DNA of 64,000 bases. Origin: Galbitalea soli. Lineage in GTDB: Bacteria; Actinomycetota; Actinomycetes; Actinomycetales; Microbacteriaceae. A model generated the notes under the pieces. It made no database searches, had not been told where the DNA came from, and was given only the letters and a program-made list of their open reading frames with translations. The position numbers and the translations under genes are program-made. The stretch's first letter is position 1. Each line of letters opens with the position of its first letter. Shown here piece by piece: positions 28,776 through 36,489 of the stretch. The DNA lies in NCBI RefSeq assembly GCF_010686725.1, contig NZ_JAAGWZ010000003.1, forward strand, positions 1 through 64,000, in the 5' to 3' direction.

Positions 28776-28815
28776 GGTGCGCTGGTGCGCTGGTGCGCTG
28801 GTGCGCTGCTGCGCT
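28776..28815. repeat. 8-bp tandem repeat (GGTGCGCT)x4 plus one variant
   Basis: Four perfect copies of GGTGCGCT at 28776-28807 are followed by GCTGCGCT and a trailing CGCT. Non-coding; copy number is likely variable by slippage. Confidence 0.9.
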
Positions 28816-28962
28816 CGCTGGGCGAGATGGCGGGCTGCCTGACACACCTGCGTCGAGGGAGGCGGACAATCTCGCCCATGTTTGCAGCATCGGATTCACG
28901 TTCTGGCGGGCGGACAGGCGGCCCGCGCTTCACTCAGCAGTGCTCTGCCACTCCCCCACTCG

Positions 28963-28978
28963 CGTTTCACGTGAAACA
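28963..28978. promoter_or_regulatory. parS site 2 (15 of 16 bases)
   Basis: CGTTTCACGTGAAACA contains the perfect 14-bp palindrome GTTTCACGTGAAAC; only the first base departs from the consensus. Confidence 0.9.
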
Positions 28979-29164
28979 TGCGTGTGACCGCGGCCCGGTT
29001 GGGAATCCGTCCCGGCGACCACGTTCGGATTCTGGACGCTGAGTGCAGAGCGGCGTTCGCACCACGAACCACACGCCGGGCTTGTGGTTTGCAGCCAATA
29101 GTTGTCATTGCTGGCGTGCCCCGCCTCGCGGCAGCTTGGGTCGGTCGGTCACTCGGTCGGTGCT

Positions 29165-29188
29165 GTGGGAGGTTCCGTGGGAGGGTCC
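29165..29188. repeat. Two copies of a 12-bp repeat, beside a TCGG-rich run
   Basis: GTGGGAGGTTCC and GTGGGAGGGTCC lie head to tail, then a partial GTGGCGTGGG. Just upstream (29139-29161) GGTCGGTCGGTC and TCGGTCGGT form a four-base repetitive run. Confidence 0.75.
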
Positions 29189-29374
29189 GTGGCGTGGGTC
29201 GTTCCGCAGTGCGGGAGCGACGATGCGGGTTCGTTCGACATCCTCCACGGAGCGTCCTTTAGTCGCCACAGTCCTTGGGATATTGACATTCGCGCCCTTC
29301 ACGGCCCATCGCAAGCCGTCTGTCTCTCCAGTCGATCACTGCTTAGCGGTGTGGCACCCCGACCACCAAGAGAA

Positions 29375-29596
29375 CTCCTAGTGCGGTGTCGATCGTCGCA
29401 GATCGGTGCCGATGCTCCCTGATCGGTGTCTACTATCCCCGAAGCGCGCGTACACTCCTGGACTGGTGTTGGCAGCTCCCGAGCCGCACCGATGGTTCCC
29501 GAGCGGTGTCTACAGTCTGGGAGCAGTACGAGGATTCCCAAAGCGCTGCGAGTCACGCCCGCAGCGGGCTCGATGGTGCCCGAGCGGAGTCATCGG
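29375..29596. repeat. Degenerate ~20-bp tandem repeat, about 11 units
   Basis: Aligned by eye, units start near 29375, 29395, 29415, 29436, 29456, 29476, 29496, 29516, 29535, 29556 and 29577. The best-preserved is TTCCCGAGCGGTGTCTACAG (29496-29515). Shared features are a (T/C)TCCC(G)A left part and a GCGGTGTC right part. There are no spacers between units, and no frame through it looks coding. Decayed copies may continue upstream (AGCGGTGT at 29345). Confidence 0.75.
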
Positions 29597-29846
29597 GACC
29601 AGGTCCGGGGACAATCAATCCCCCGGGCAAGAATTCCGGTTTCACTTCCTCTGGTGAGGCACCGCATGGGTGTGGGTGGGCCGCACCTCGCTTGCCTGTG
29701 GCATCTTGCGTATGAGAACTGCGCAGGGCCCGGTCGATCTACGGTCCTCGGGACCACGCTCCGGCAGCGTCTCCATCCGGGAAGCAGCCGCGCAGACCGG
29801 CCACAGCGTGTCCGCGTGCGCGACGCGCACCAACCATCAGAGTGAG

Positions 29847-29862
29847 TGTTTCACGTGAAACA
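29847..29862. promoter_or_regulatory. parS site 3 (perfect 16 of 16)
   Basis: TGTTTCACGTGAAACA matches the universal parS consensus exactly. It lies 167 bp upstream of the chosen rsmG start. Confidence 0.95.
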
Positions 29863-30028
29863 GTCGGAGTGCGAACGGGCAGGTGGCGCCGTGGCGCACG
29901 GCTCACACTCCCGTGTCCGCACCCGATCGCCCTCGCCCGTCCGCTCGGGTAGCGTTGTTCCGCACCATCCCCGAATCCCCCGCCGATGGATGCATCACCC
30001 GTCTGCAGAAGACCGAAGGACGCCCACC

Positions 30029-30721
30029 GTGAATGACTCTTCAGCGCCGCACGATTCCGGTTCGGATATCGGCCAGGCGGGCAGTATCGGCGATCTGGAG
30101 TCTGTGGAGGCGGAGCCGGCGGTCGCCTCCGCGCTCTTCGGCCATCAGATCGAGCTCGCTCGGCGCTACACCTCGAATCTGGTGACACGGGGTGAGGAAC
30201 TCGGTCTGATCGGACCACTGGAGCTTCCCCGCATCTGGACGCGGCACATCCTGAATTCGGTTCTTGTCGCGCCGCTGCTTCGCCCCGGTCTCGTGGGTGA
30301 TGTGGGCAGCGGCGCTGGACTCCCGGGCCTCGTCCTGGCGATTGCGCGCCCCGATGTCGAGTTCGTGCTGATCGAGCCGATGGAACGCCGTGTCGACTGG
30401 CTCCGCGACCAGGCAGCAGAACTCGACCTCGAAAACGTCACGGTCGTGCGGGCACGTGCAGAGGAGGTTCGCTTGGATCGCCCTCTCGGACAGGTGACAG
30501 CTCGCGCGGTCACCGCTCTCAGCAAGCTCATTCCGATGACCGCTCCCTTGTTGATCCACGAGGGAGAGATGGTGTTTCTCAAGGGCGCGCGGGTGGCCGA
30601 TGAGGTCACCGCCGCAGCGCGACAGATCAAGAAAGCGCACTTGCGCGACGTCGAGATCATCGAGCTCGGCGCGGGTGTTCTGCCGGAGATCACCCGAGTT
30701 TTTCGGGCTACAGTGGACTGA
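30029..30721 (+). CDS. rsmG: 16S rRNA (guanine-527-N7)-methyltransferase RsmG (GidB)
   Basis: 230 residues from GTG 30029, chosen because AAGGA lies eight bases upstream and this gives the family's usual size. An in-frame start at 29846 would run through parS 3 (encoding MFHVKQ) and a low-quality Arg/Pro-rich stretch. The SAM-binding motif GDVGSGAGLPGLVLAI is followed by VEFVLIEPMERRVDWL. It modifies G527 of 16S rRNA; loss in other bacteria gives low-level streptomycin resistance. The N-terminal ~25 residues are variable. It sits between jag and parA as in most Gram-positives. Confidence 0.94.
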   Translation: MNDSSAPHDSGSDIGQAGSIGDLESVEAEPAVASALFGHQIELARRYTSNLVTRGEELGLIGPLELPRIWTRHILNSVLVAPLLRPGLVGDVGSGAGLPGLVLAIARPDVEFVLIEPMERRVDWLRDQAAELDLENVTVVRARAEEVRLDRPLGQVTARAVTALSKLIPMTAPLLIHEGEMVFLKGARVADEVTAAARQIKKAHLRDVEIIELGAGVLPEITRVFRATVD

Positions 30722-30753
30722 GCGTCCGGACACCCCCATCCGTCATTTCAGAA

Positions 30754-30769
30754 GGTTTCACGTGGAACA
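30754..30769. promoter_or_regulatory. parS site 4 overlapping the parA start codon (14 of 16 bases)
   Basis: GGTTTCACGTGGAACA spans the last base of the AGAAGG Shine-Dalgarno, the spacer and the GTG start of parA at 30762. ParB bound here would be placed to repress parAB. Confidence 0.75.
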
Positions 30770-31718
30770 TCCCGAAGGCAATATCGCCGAAGTTCCTCCC
30801 ATCGCCGCGCAACAGCCGCGACCTTCGGCCACCAAAAGAGCCTTCGATGAGGAGACGCCTCTCGCTCGAGAAATCGCCGATTTGACGCGTCGCCGGCAGC
30901 AATTGGCCGCGGACGCGCTTCCCATGCCCAAATCCACCCGAATCTTCACGGTCGCCAACCAGAAGGGCGGGGTCGGTAAGACCACGACCACGGTCAATCT
31001 CGCGGCCGCACTCGCCCGCGCGGGCGCTCGGGTGCTCGTGATCGACCTGGATCCCCAGGGGAACGCGTCGACGGCGCTCGGCGTGGAACACCGGTCAGAG
31101 ACCGTGAGCGTCTATGACGTGATCATCAACGACGTTCCCGTCGCCGAGGCGATCCAGAAGAGCCCCGAATTCGCAGCGCTGTACTGCGTTCCGGCGACCA
31201 TCCACCTGGCGGGCGCGGAGATCGAGCTCGTCTCCCTTGTCGCGCGGGAGCAGAGACTGCGCCGGGCACTCGACACCTTCCTGGACGAGTCGCCCGAACC
31301 ATTCCACTTCGTCTTCATCGACTGCCCGCCGTCGCTGGGGCTCCTCACCATCAACGCGTTCGTGGCGGCGCGCGAGGTGCTCATCCCGATCCAGTGCGAG
31401 TATTACGCGCTGGAGGGGCTCAGCCAGCTGCTCAAGAACATCGAACTCATTGAGAAGCATCTCAACCCGACACTGTCGGTCTCGACGATCCTCCTGACGA
31501 TGTACGACGGGCGCACCAATCTGGCCAATCAGGTGGCGCAGGATGTGCGCGACCACTTTCCGTCCGAGGTGCTGAACGCGGTCATCCCCCGGTCCGTCCG
31601 CATATCTGAGGCACCCAGCTACGGGCAGACCGTCATCAGTTACGACACCAATTCACCCGGCTCGATCTCGTACCTCGAGGCCGCTGCCGAAATCGCCCGC
31701 CGAGGAGCACCCGCCTGA
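30762..31718 (+). CDS. parA: Chromosome partitioning ATPase ParA (Soj)
   Basis: 318 residues. After a ~60-residue N-terminal extension (VEHPEGNIAEVPPIAAQQPR...), the ParA/MinD ATPase fold starts with TRIFTVANQKGGVGKTTTTV (deviant Walker A). VIDLDPQGNAST (Walker A') and FIDCPPSLGLLT (Walker B) follow. It forms nucleotide-dependent DNA-bound gradients that move ParB-parS complexes. GTG 30762 is chosen for AGAAGG seven bases upstream. The extension is longer than B. subtilis Soj but usual in actinobacteria. Its stop overlaps the parB ATG. Confidence 0.96.
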   Translation: MEHPEGNIAEVPPIAAQQPRPSATKRAFDEETPLAREIADLTRRRQQLAADALPMPKSTRIFTVANQKGGVGKTTTTVNLAAALARAGARVLVIDLDPQGNASTALGVEHRSETVSVYDVIINDVPVAEAIQKSPEFAALYCVPATIHLAGAEIELVSLVAREQRLRRALDTFLDESPEPFHFVFIDCPPSLGLLTINAFVAAREVLIPIQCEYYALEGLSQLLKNIELIEKHLNPTLSVSTILLTMYDGRTNLANQVAQDVRDHFPSEVLNAVIPRSVRISEAPSYGQTVISYDTNSPGSISYLEAAAEIARRGAPA

Positions 31719-32680
31719 TGGCAACACCACGACGCACTGGACTCGGCCGAGGAATCGGCGCACTCATCCCCGTTTCGGAGGACGCGACCGCGGCACGGCC
31801 CGTGGACGTCTTCTTTCCCGACAGCCGCGTCGCGGAGGTCGCGGAGCCCGAGCTCCTGGCCGTTCCCGGGGCGCGGCTCGCGAACATCTCCCCCGACGAC
31901 ATCGTTCCCAACCCGCAGCAGCCGCGCACGGAGTTCCGTGATGAGGAACTCTCCGAACTGATCGTGTCGATCCGGGAGATCGGCGTGCTTCAGCCGATCG
32001 TGGTCCGGCCGCTCGCGGGCGCGACGGCCGGCGGTCCGCAGTACGAGCTCATCATGGGTGAGCGTCGTCTGCGCGCATCCAAGGAATTGGGCCTCGAGAC
32101 GATACCCGCGGTGATCAAGAACACCGCCGACGAGAACATGCTGCGGGATGCCCTGCTGGAGAACCTCCACCGTGCCAACCTCAACCCACTGGAAGAGGCG
32201 TCGGCGTATCAGCAGTTGCTGAGCGACTTCGGCATCACGCAGGAGGAACTGGCGAATCGGATCGGACGCTCCAGGCCTCAGATCACCAACACCATTCGCC
32301 TGCTTCGCCTGCCCGCCCCGGTGCAGCAGCGAGTGGCGGCCGGTGTCCTCAGCGCGGGCCACGCCCGTGCGATCCTGTCGGCCGGCGACGAGGCAGCAAT
32401 GCTGAAGCTCTCCGACAAGATCGTCAATGAGGACCTCTCGGTGCGAGCCGCCGAAGCGGCTGCCGGCCTGTCCTCCCCTAAGACGAAGCGCGTGAAGCCC
32501 CAAGCCGGTGGGCGCCAGGGGCACCTCGACGAGGTCGCCGAACGACTCGGAGACAAGCTCAACACCCGGGTCAAGGTGTCCCTCGGGGCGAGCAAGGGCA
32601 CGATCGTCATCGACTTCGCGACGGTCGCCGACCTTAATCGGATCCTCACCGAACTCGGAATTGATCCCTTCGGTCGCTGA
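31718..32680 (+). CDS. parB: Chromosome partitioning protein ParB (Spo0J)
   Basis: 320 residues. The N-terminal CTPase/ParB domain has NPQQPRTEF, IREIGVLQPIVVRP, GERRLRASKELGL and ENLHRANLNPLEEASAYQQL. A helix-turn-helix (ITQEELANRIGRSRPQITN) recognises parS, and the C terminus is the dimerisation domain. The start MATPRRTGLGRGIGALIP is the conserved ParA-stimulating N terminus. It loads at the four parS sites between 28438 and 30769 and recruits SMC. Confidence 0.97.
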   Translation: MATPRRTGLGRGIGALIPVSEDATAARPVDVFFPDSRVAEVAEPELLAVPGARLANISPDDIVPNPQQPRTEFRDEELSELIVSIREIGVLQPIVVRPLAGATAGGPQYELIMGERRLRASKELGLETIPAVIKNTADENMLRDALLENLHRANLNPLEEASAYQQLLSDFGITQEELANRIGRSRPQITNTIRLLRLPAPVQQRVAAGVLSAGHARAILSAGDEAAMLKLSDKIVNEDLSVRAAEAAAGLSSPKTKRVKPQAGGRQGHLDEVAERLGDKLNTRVKVSLGASKGTIVIDFATVADLNRILTELGIDPFGR

Positions 32681-32711
32681 AAACGGCCCTGATCAGCTTT
32701 TTAGTTGAGCG

Positions 32712-33677
32712 TCACGCCCGGGCCTCGGCGATGGCGGCGTCCGCGAGAGCGGAGTAGACCCAGCCCAGATCGTGTCCTGCGGCTTCGAGCGCCTGCGGCA
32801 GAAGCGACGTTTCGGTGAGACCCGGCAGAACGTTCGCCTCGAGGAACCACGCTGTTCCCGCGGCGTCGACGATCATGTCCACCCGCGAGATGTGCCGCAG
32901 CCCCAGCGCCTGGTGCGCCGTGACGGCCGCCTCGGCCGCGCGTGCGGCGATGTCAGCCGACAGCCGGGCAGGCGTGTAGAACCGGGTCTCCCCCGCGTTG
33001 TACCGCGCTTCGAAACTGTAGACGCCGCTGAGCGGCTCGATCTCGACCGCCGGCAGCGCGACCGCGCCGTCGCCGGTGTCAATGATGCCGATGGCGATCT
33101 CGGTGCCCACGATCTTCTGTTCGATCAGTGCGACATCGCAGTAGGTGTAGGCATTCACCATGGCGCGTGGCAGATCATCCACGGAATCCACAACGGTCAC
33201 GCCCTGCGCCGACCCTCCCCGCGCGGGCTTCACGACGACGGGGATGGGAAGCTCATCGCTGATGGCGTCGAGAACGCTCGTCGCACCGAGCTCACGGAAG
33301 GCGTCGCGACTGAGCGTGATCGAGCGCGGGGTCGATACTCCGGCGCGGGCGACCAGCACCTTCGCGGTCGGCTTGTCCCAGGCGAGACGCGACGCGTCCG
33401 CAGAGGAGCCGACGAAGGGGATGCCCATGAATTCGAGCAGACCCCGGAGCGCACCATCCTCTCCGCTCGCGCCGTGCAGAGCCGGCCACACGACGTCGGG
33501 AGCGGAGGCGCGCAGATGGGCGAGCAGCGACGCGTCGGGATCCCGCAGTTCAACGCGCGTGCCGTGTTCGGCGAGGGCGTCGGCGACCCGGCGACCGGAG
33601 CGGAGAGAGACATCGCGCTCATGGGAGATCCCACCGGCGAGCACGAGGATATGGGGGGCGGGGGCGTTGCTGTTCAT
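32712..33677 (-). CDS. ddl: D-alanine--D-alanine ligase
   Basis: 321 residues, ATP-grasp fold. LAGGISHERDVSLRSGRRVA is the substrate-binding start. GIPFVGSSADASRLAWDKPT, PVVVKPARGGSAQGV and FLEANVLPGLTETSLLPQAL are the ATP and metal-binding motifs. It joins two D-Ala for peptidoglycan precursors. The Lys (not Phe) context of the omega loop is not resolvable by eye, so D-Ala-D-Lac activity cannot be fully excluded, but nothing suggests it. Convergent with parB; shares an operon with the aminotransferase upstream (six bases apart). Confidence 0.93.
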   Translation of the reverse strand: MNSNAPAPHILVLAGGISHERDVSLRSGRRVADALAEHGTRVELRDPDASLLAHLRASAPDVVWPALHGASGEDGALRGLLEFMGIPFVGSSADASRLAWDKPTAKVLVARAGVSTPRSITLSRDAFRELGATSVLDAISDELPIPVVVKPARGGSAQGVTVVDSVDDLPRAMVNAYTYCDVALIEQKIVGTEIAIGIIDTGDGAVALPAVEIEPLSGVYSFEARYNAGETRFYTPARLSADIAARAAEAAVTAHQALGLRHISRVDMIVDAAGTAWFLEANVLPGLTETSLLPQALEAAGHDLGWVYSALADAAIAEARA

Positions 33678-33683
33678 TGATTC

Positions 33684-34988
33684 CTAGCCCAGATTGGCGG
33701 GCGGACTGACGATTCGCTGCTCCGCACGGACGGTCGCGAGCGGGGCGGTCTGCGAGAAGGTGTTCAACAACTCGAGTTCGCCGTTGATGACGGTGGAGAG
33801 ACGCCGGATGCCCTCACGAATGAAGTCGGGCGTGGGGTAACAGAACGCGAGCCGCATGTGCGTGCGCCCGTCGCCATTGGCGTAGAACGCGGTGCCCGGC
33901 GTGTACGCGACGAGCTCCTTGACGGCGCGCGGCAGCATCGACTTGCTGTCGACGTTGTCGGGAAGGGTGAGCCACACGTAGAAGCCGCCGTTGGGGACCG
34001 TCCAACTGAGGTCGGGGAGGTAGTCGGTGAGCGCCTGCAGCATGGCATCGCGTCGCTCGCGATACACGCCCCGGAAGGTGTCGATCTGGCCCTTCCAGTC
34101 GGCGGTCGACAGGTACTCCGAGATGATCATTTGAGTGAGCGAACTCGGTGACAGTACCGCGGCCTCATTGGCGAGGATGAGCTTCTCTCGAATAGCGTGC
34201 GGCGCGAGCGCCCAGCCCACCCGGAACCCCGGCGCGAGCGTCTTGGAGAAGGTACCGAGATAGATCACGCCCTCCTCCTCAACCGACCGCATCGCGTGCG
34301 GTGGCGGACCGTCGAAGTACAGAAGGCCGTAGGGGTTGTCTTCCAGCACCAGGATGTCGTTGGCGCGGGCGATCTCGAGCACCTCGAGCCGGCGCTCCCA
34401 GCTCATCGTGATGCCGGAGGGATTACCGAAGGTGGGCACCGTGTAGAGGAACTTGATCCGTCGTCCCTGGGCACGAAGCCGGGCGATGTGCTCCCGCAGA
34501 GCCGAGGGAACGAGACCGTGCTCGTCGGTGAGCACGTGCTCGACCTGTGCCTGGAAGGACTTGAAGACGACCATGGCTGTCACGTAGCTGGGTGCCTCGG
34601 CGAGAACGACATCCCCGGGGTCGAGGAAGATCTTGGCGACCAGCTCGAGGGCGTGCTGCGACCCGGTCGTCACGACCACGTCATCCACGTTCGCCCGGAT
34701 GCCCTCCAGGGCCATCACCTCGAGGATCTGTTCGCGCAGCGCGGGCACGCCCTGCCCCGAGCCGTACTGGAGCGCGACGGGACCCTTGTCGCGCATTACG
34801 CGCTCCATCGCGCCGCTGACGAGTTCGCGGGGCAGCGCGGAAACGAAGGGCATGCCGCCGGCGAGCGAGACCACCTCGGGCCGGGAGGCGACGGCGAAGA
34901 GGGCTCGAACCTCGGAGGCCGCGAGGCCAGCCGTGCGTTCGGCGTAGGAGCCGTACCACCGGTCGAGATTGTTGCCCTGGGAAGTCAT
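33684..34988 (-). CDS. PLP-dependent class I/II aminotransferase (2-aminoadipate transaminase-like)
   Basis: 434 residues. The fold-type I pattern shows VVTTGSQHALELVAKIFLDP, EDNPYGLLYFDG (PLP Asp/Tyr) and YLGTFSKTLAPGFRVGW with the PLP-binding lysine. It resembles the ARO8/LysN/MocR-derived group without a GntR domain; the substrate cannot be read from the sequence. ATG 34988 is preferred (AGACAGGA upstream) over an in-frame TTG at 35018. Directly upstream of ddl, which hints at supply of an amino acid for the cell wall but does not prove it. Confidence 0.88.
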   Translation of the reverse strand: MTSQGNNLDRWYGSYAERTAGLAASEVRALFAVASRPEVVSLAGGMPFVSALPRELVSGAMERVMRDKGPVALQYGSGQGVPALREQILEVMALEGIRANVDDVVVTTGSQHALELVAKIFLDPGDVVLAEAPSYVTAMVVFKSFQAQVEHVLTDEHGLVPSALREHIARLRAQGRRIKFLYTVPTFGNPSGITMSWERRLEVLEIARANDILVLEDNPYGLLYFDGPPPHAMRSVEEEGVIYLGTFSKTLAPGFRVGWALAPHAIREKLILANEAAVLSPSSLTQMIISEYLSTADWKGQIDTFRGVYRERRDAMLQALTDYLPDLSWTVPNGGFYVWLTLPDNVDSKSMLPRAVKELVAYTPGTAFYANGDGRTHMRLAFCYPTPDFIREGIRRLSTVINGELELLNTFSQTAPLATVRAEQRIVSPPANLG

Positions 34989-35035
34989 GCCGTTCGATCC
35001 TGTCTCTGTTTCGCTCAAGAATATGGGGTTAAGCA

Positions 35036-35073
35036 GGAACGGCCGCCCAGATCAGAGTCTGGGCGGCCGTTCC
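35036..35073 (-). terminator. Strong terminator after trxA
   Basis: Perfect 16-bp arms GGAACGGCCGCCCAGA (35036-35051) and TCTGGGCGGCCGTTCC (35058-35073) with a six-base loop, 13 bases beyond the trxA stop. Confidence 0.8.
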
Positions 35074-35085
35074 GGTGCGTTTTCG

Positions 35086-35412
35086 TTACGCGAGGAACTC
35101 CGCCAGGTCGGCCTCGAGGGCCGGCTTGGGCTTGGCGCCGATGACCGTCTTGACGACCTCGCCACCGCGGAAGACCTTCATCGCCGGGATGGACGTGATC
35201 TGGTACTTCATCGCCATCTGGGGGTTGTCGTCGACGTTGAGCTTGACGATCTTGATCTTGTCGGAGTGCTCACCGGCGATCTGGTCGAGGATCGGGGAGA
35301 CCGCGCGACACGGGCCGCACCACTCGGCCCAGAAGTCGACCATGATCGTGTCGGACGAGTTCAGGACCTCGGTCTCGAACGTTGCGTCAGTGACATCCTT
35401 CGCATTTGACAT
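35086..35412 (-). CDS. trxA: Thioredoxin
   Basis: 108 residues from ATG 35412 (MSNAKDVTDATFETEV). The active site is FWAEWCGPCR with Cys32 and Cys35, and the cis-proline motif is TSIPAMKVFRGG. It is a classic cytoplasmic TrxA reduced by the thioredoxin reductase encoded 41 bp upstream. A longer open frame on this strand extends through trxB in another register and is not a fusion. Confidence 0.97.
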   Translation of the reverse strand: MSNAKDVTDATFETEVLNSSDTIMVDFWAEWCGPCRAVSPILDQIAGEHSDKIKIVKLNVDDNPQMAMKYQITSIPAMKVFRGGEVVKTVIGAKPKPALEADLAEFLA

Positions 35413-35453
35413 TGTTGTGTTCCTTCTTTTCGTGGAATTCGTGGGTGGGGAAA

Positions 35454-36419
35454 TCAGACGGTCGCGGCGAGCGGCTCGGCACCGGCGCGCAACTCTGCCG
35501 GGAGCGAAGCCAGGTAGTGCTCGGCGTCGAGGGCCGCAACCGTGCCCGATCCGGCAGCGGTGACAGCCTGCCGGTAGGTGGGGTCGATCACGTCGCCGGC
35601 GGCGAACACACCCGCGAGGTTGGTGCGCGAGCTGCGGCCGTCGACGGCGATCGTGCCGAAGGTGGTGAGGTCGAGCTGGCCGTGCACGAGGTGCGTGCGC
35701 GGGTCGGCGCCGATGGCGATGAACAGTCCGGAGACGTCGAGGGTGGTCTCGGCGCCCGTCACGGTGTCGATGAGTCCGAGGCCCGTCACGAGCTCGTCGC
35801 CGTAGATGCGCTCGACCCGCGTGTTGTAGTGGATCTGGATCTTGGGGTCGTTGAACGCGCGCTCCTGCATGACCTTCGACGCGCGGAGGCTGTCGCCGCG
35901 GTGGATCAGGTGCACGGTATCGGCGAACTTGGTGAGGAAGGTCGCTTCCTCCATCGCTGAGTCGCCGCCGCCCACGACCGCGATGGTCTTCTTGCGGAAG
36001 AAGAACCCGTCGCAGGTGGCACACCATGAGACGCCGTGGCCACTGAGGCGGTCTTCATCCGGCAGTCCGAGCTTGCGATAGGCGGACCCGGTCGCGAAGA
36101 TCACGGCGAGGGCCTCGTGCACATCGCCGTTGCCGAGCGTCACGCGCTTGACGTCGCCCTCCAGCTCGAGAGCGACGACATCGTCGAGCACGATCTCGGC
36201 ACCGAACTTCTCGGCCTGCTCCTGCATCTTCATCATGAGCTCGGGGCCTTGGATGCCCTCCGGGAACCCCGGATAGTTCTCCACCTCGGTGGTCTTCATG
36301 AGCTCGCCGCCGGCCTCGACAGAACTGGCGATCACGAGGGGGTGCAGATTGGCGCGAGCGGCATAGATCGCCGCGGTGTATCCGGCAGGACCGGAGCCGA
36401 TGATGATGAGCTGGCGCAC
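35454..36419 (-). CDS. trxB: Thioredoxin reductase (NADPH)
   Basis: 321 residues, GTG start with GAGGAGAA upstream. FAD-binding GSGPAGYTAAIYAARA, redox-active CATC (Cys133 and Cys136), NADPH-binding VVGGGDSAMEEATFL and the C-terminal FAD motif GVFAAGDVIDPTYRQAV are all present. It transfers electrons from NADPH to TrxA. On this strand a TAGGAT at 36462-36467 is a likely -10, giving a ~35-nt leader. Confidence 0.97.
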   Translation of the reverse strand: MRQLIIIGSGPAGYTAAIYAARANLHPLVIASSVEAGGELMKTTEVENYPGFPEGIQGPELMMKMQEQAEKFGAEIVLDDVVALELEGDVKRVTLGNGDVHEALAVIFATGSAYRKLGLPDEDRLSGHGVSWCATCDGFFFRKKTIAVVGGGDSAMEEATFLTKFADTVHLIHRGDSLRASKVMQERAFNDPKIQIHYNTRVERIYGDELVTGLGLIDTVTGAETTLDVSGLFIAIGADPRTHLVHGQLDLTTFGTIAVDGRSSRTNLAGVFAAGDVIDPTYRQAVTAAGSGTVAALDAEHYLASLPAELRAGAEPLAATV

Positions 36420-36489
36420 GTGCGATTCTCCTCGAGGAATGGATTCTGGCCGGTATAACCCATCCTACGGTCGGGGTATTCCGCCCCGG

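Larger units (their letters stand above)
28386..30028. other. 1.6-kb region without recognisable genes, rich in parS sites and repeats
   Basis: No frame here has convincing coding character: the available frames are short, overlapping and rich in Arg/Cys/Trp, without recognisable motifs. It does contain a terminator after jag, three parS sites, an 8-bp tandem repeat, a 12-bp repeat and a ~20-bp degenerate tandem array, each listed separately. It is the largest gene-free stretch in the window and lies 2.6-4.2 kb to the right of dnaA, so a structural centromere-like role in ParB loading is the simplest explanation. Confidence 0.7.

Noticed and set aside
28978-29262. 94-codon open frame in the parS region
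   Set aside because: Arg/Cys/Trp-rich translation without motif or Shine-Dalgarno, starting inside parS 2 and crossing the TCGG and 12-bp repeats.
29375-29596. CRISPR array
   Set aside because: Units are contiguous at about 20 bp with no unique spacers, and repeats are degenerate; no cas genes are present.
29846-30028. N-terminal extension of RsmG starting MFHVKQ in parS 3
   Set aside because: The 61 extra residues are low quality and lack family similarity; GTG 30029 has a well-spaced Shine-Dalgarno and gives a standard length.
35086-36027. Possible fused thioredoxin with an N-terminal extension
   Set aside because: The extension lies within trxB in another register and is Arg-rich; trxA has its own ATG at 35412 and normal length.
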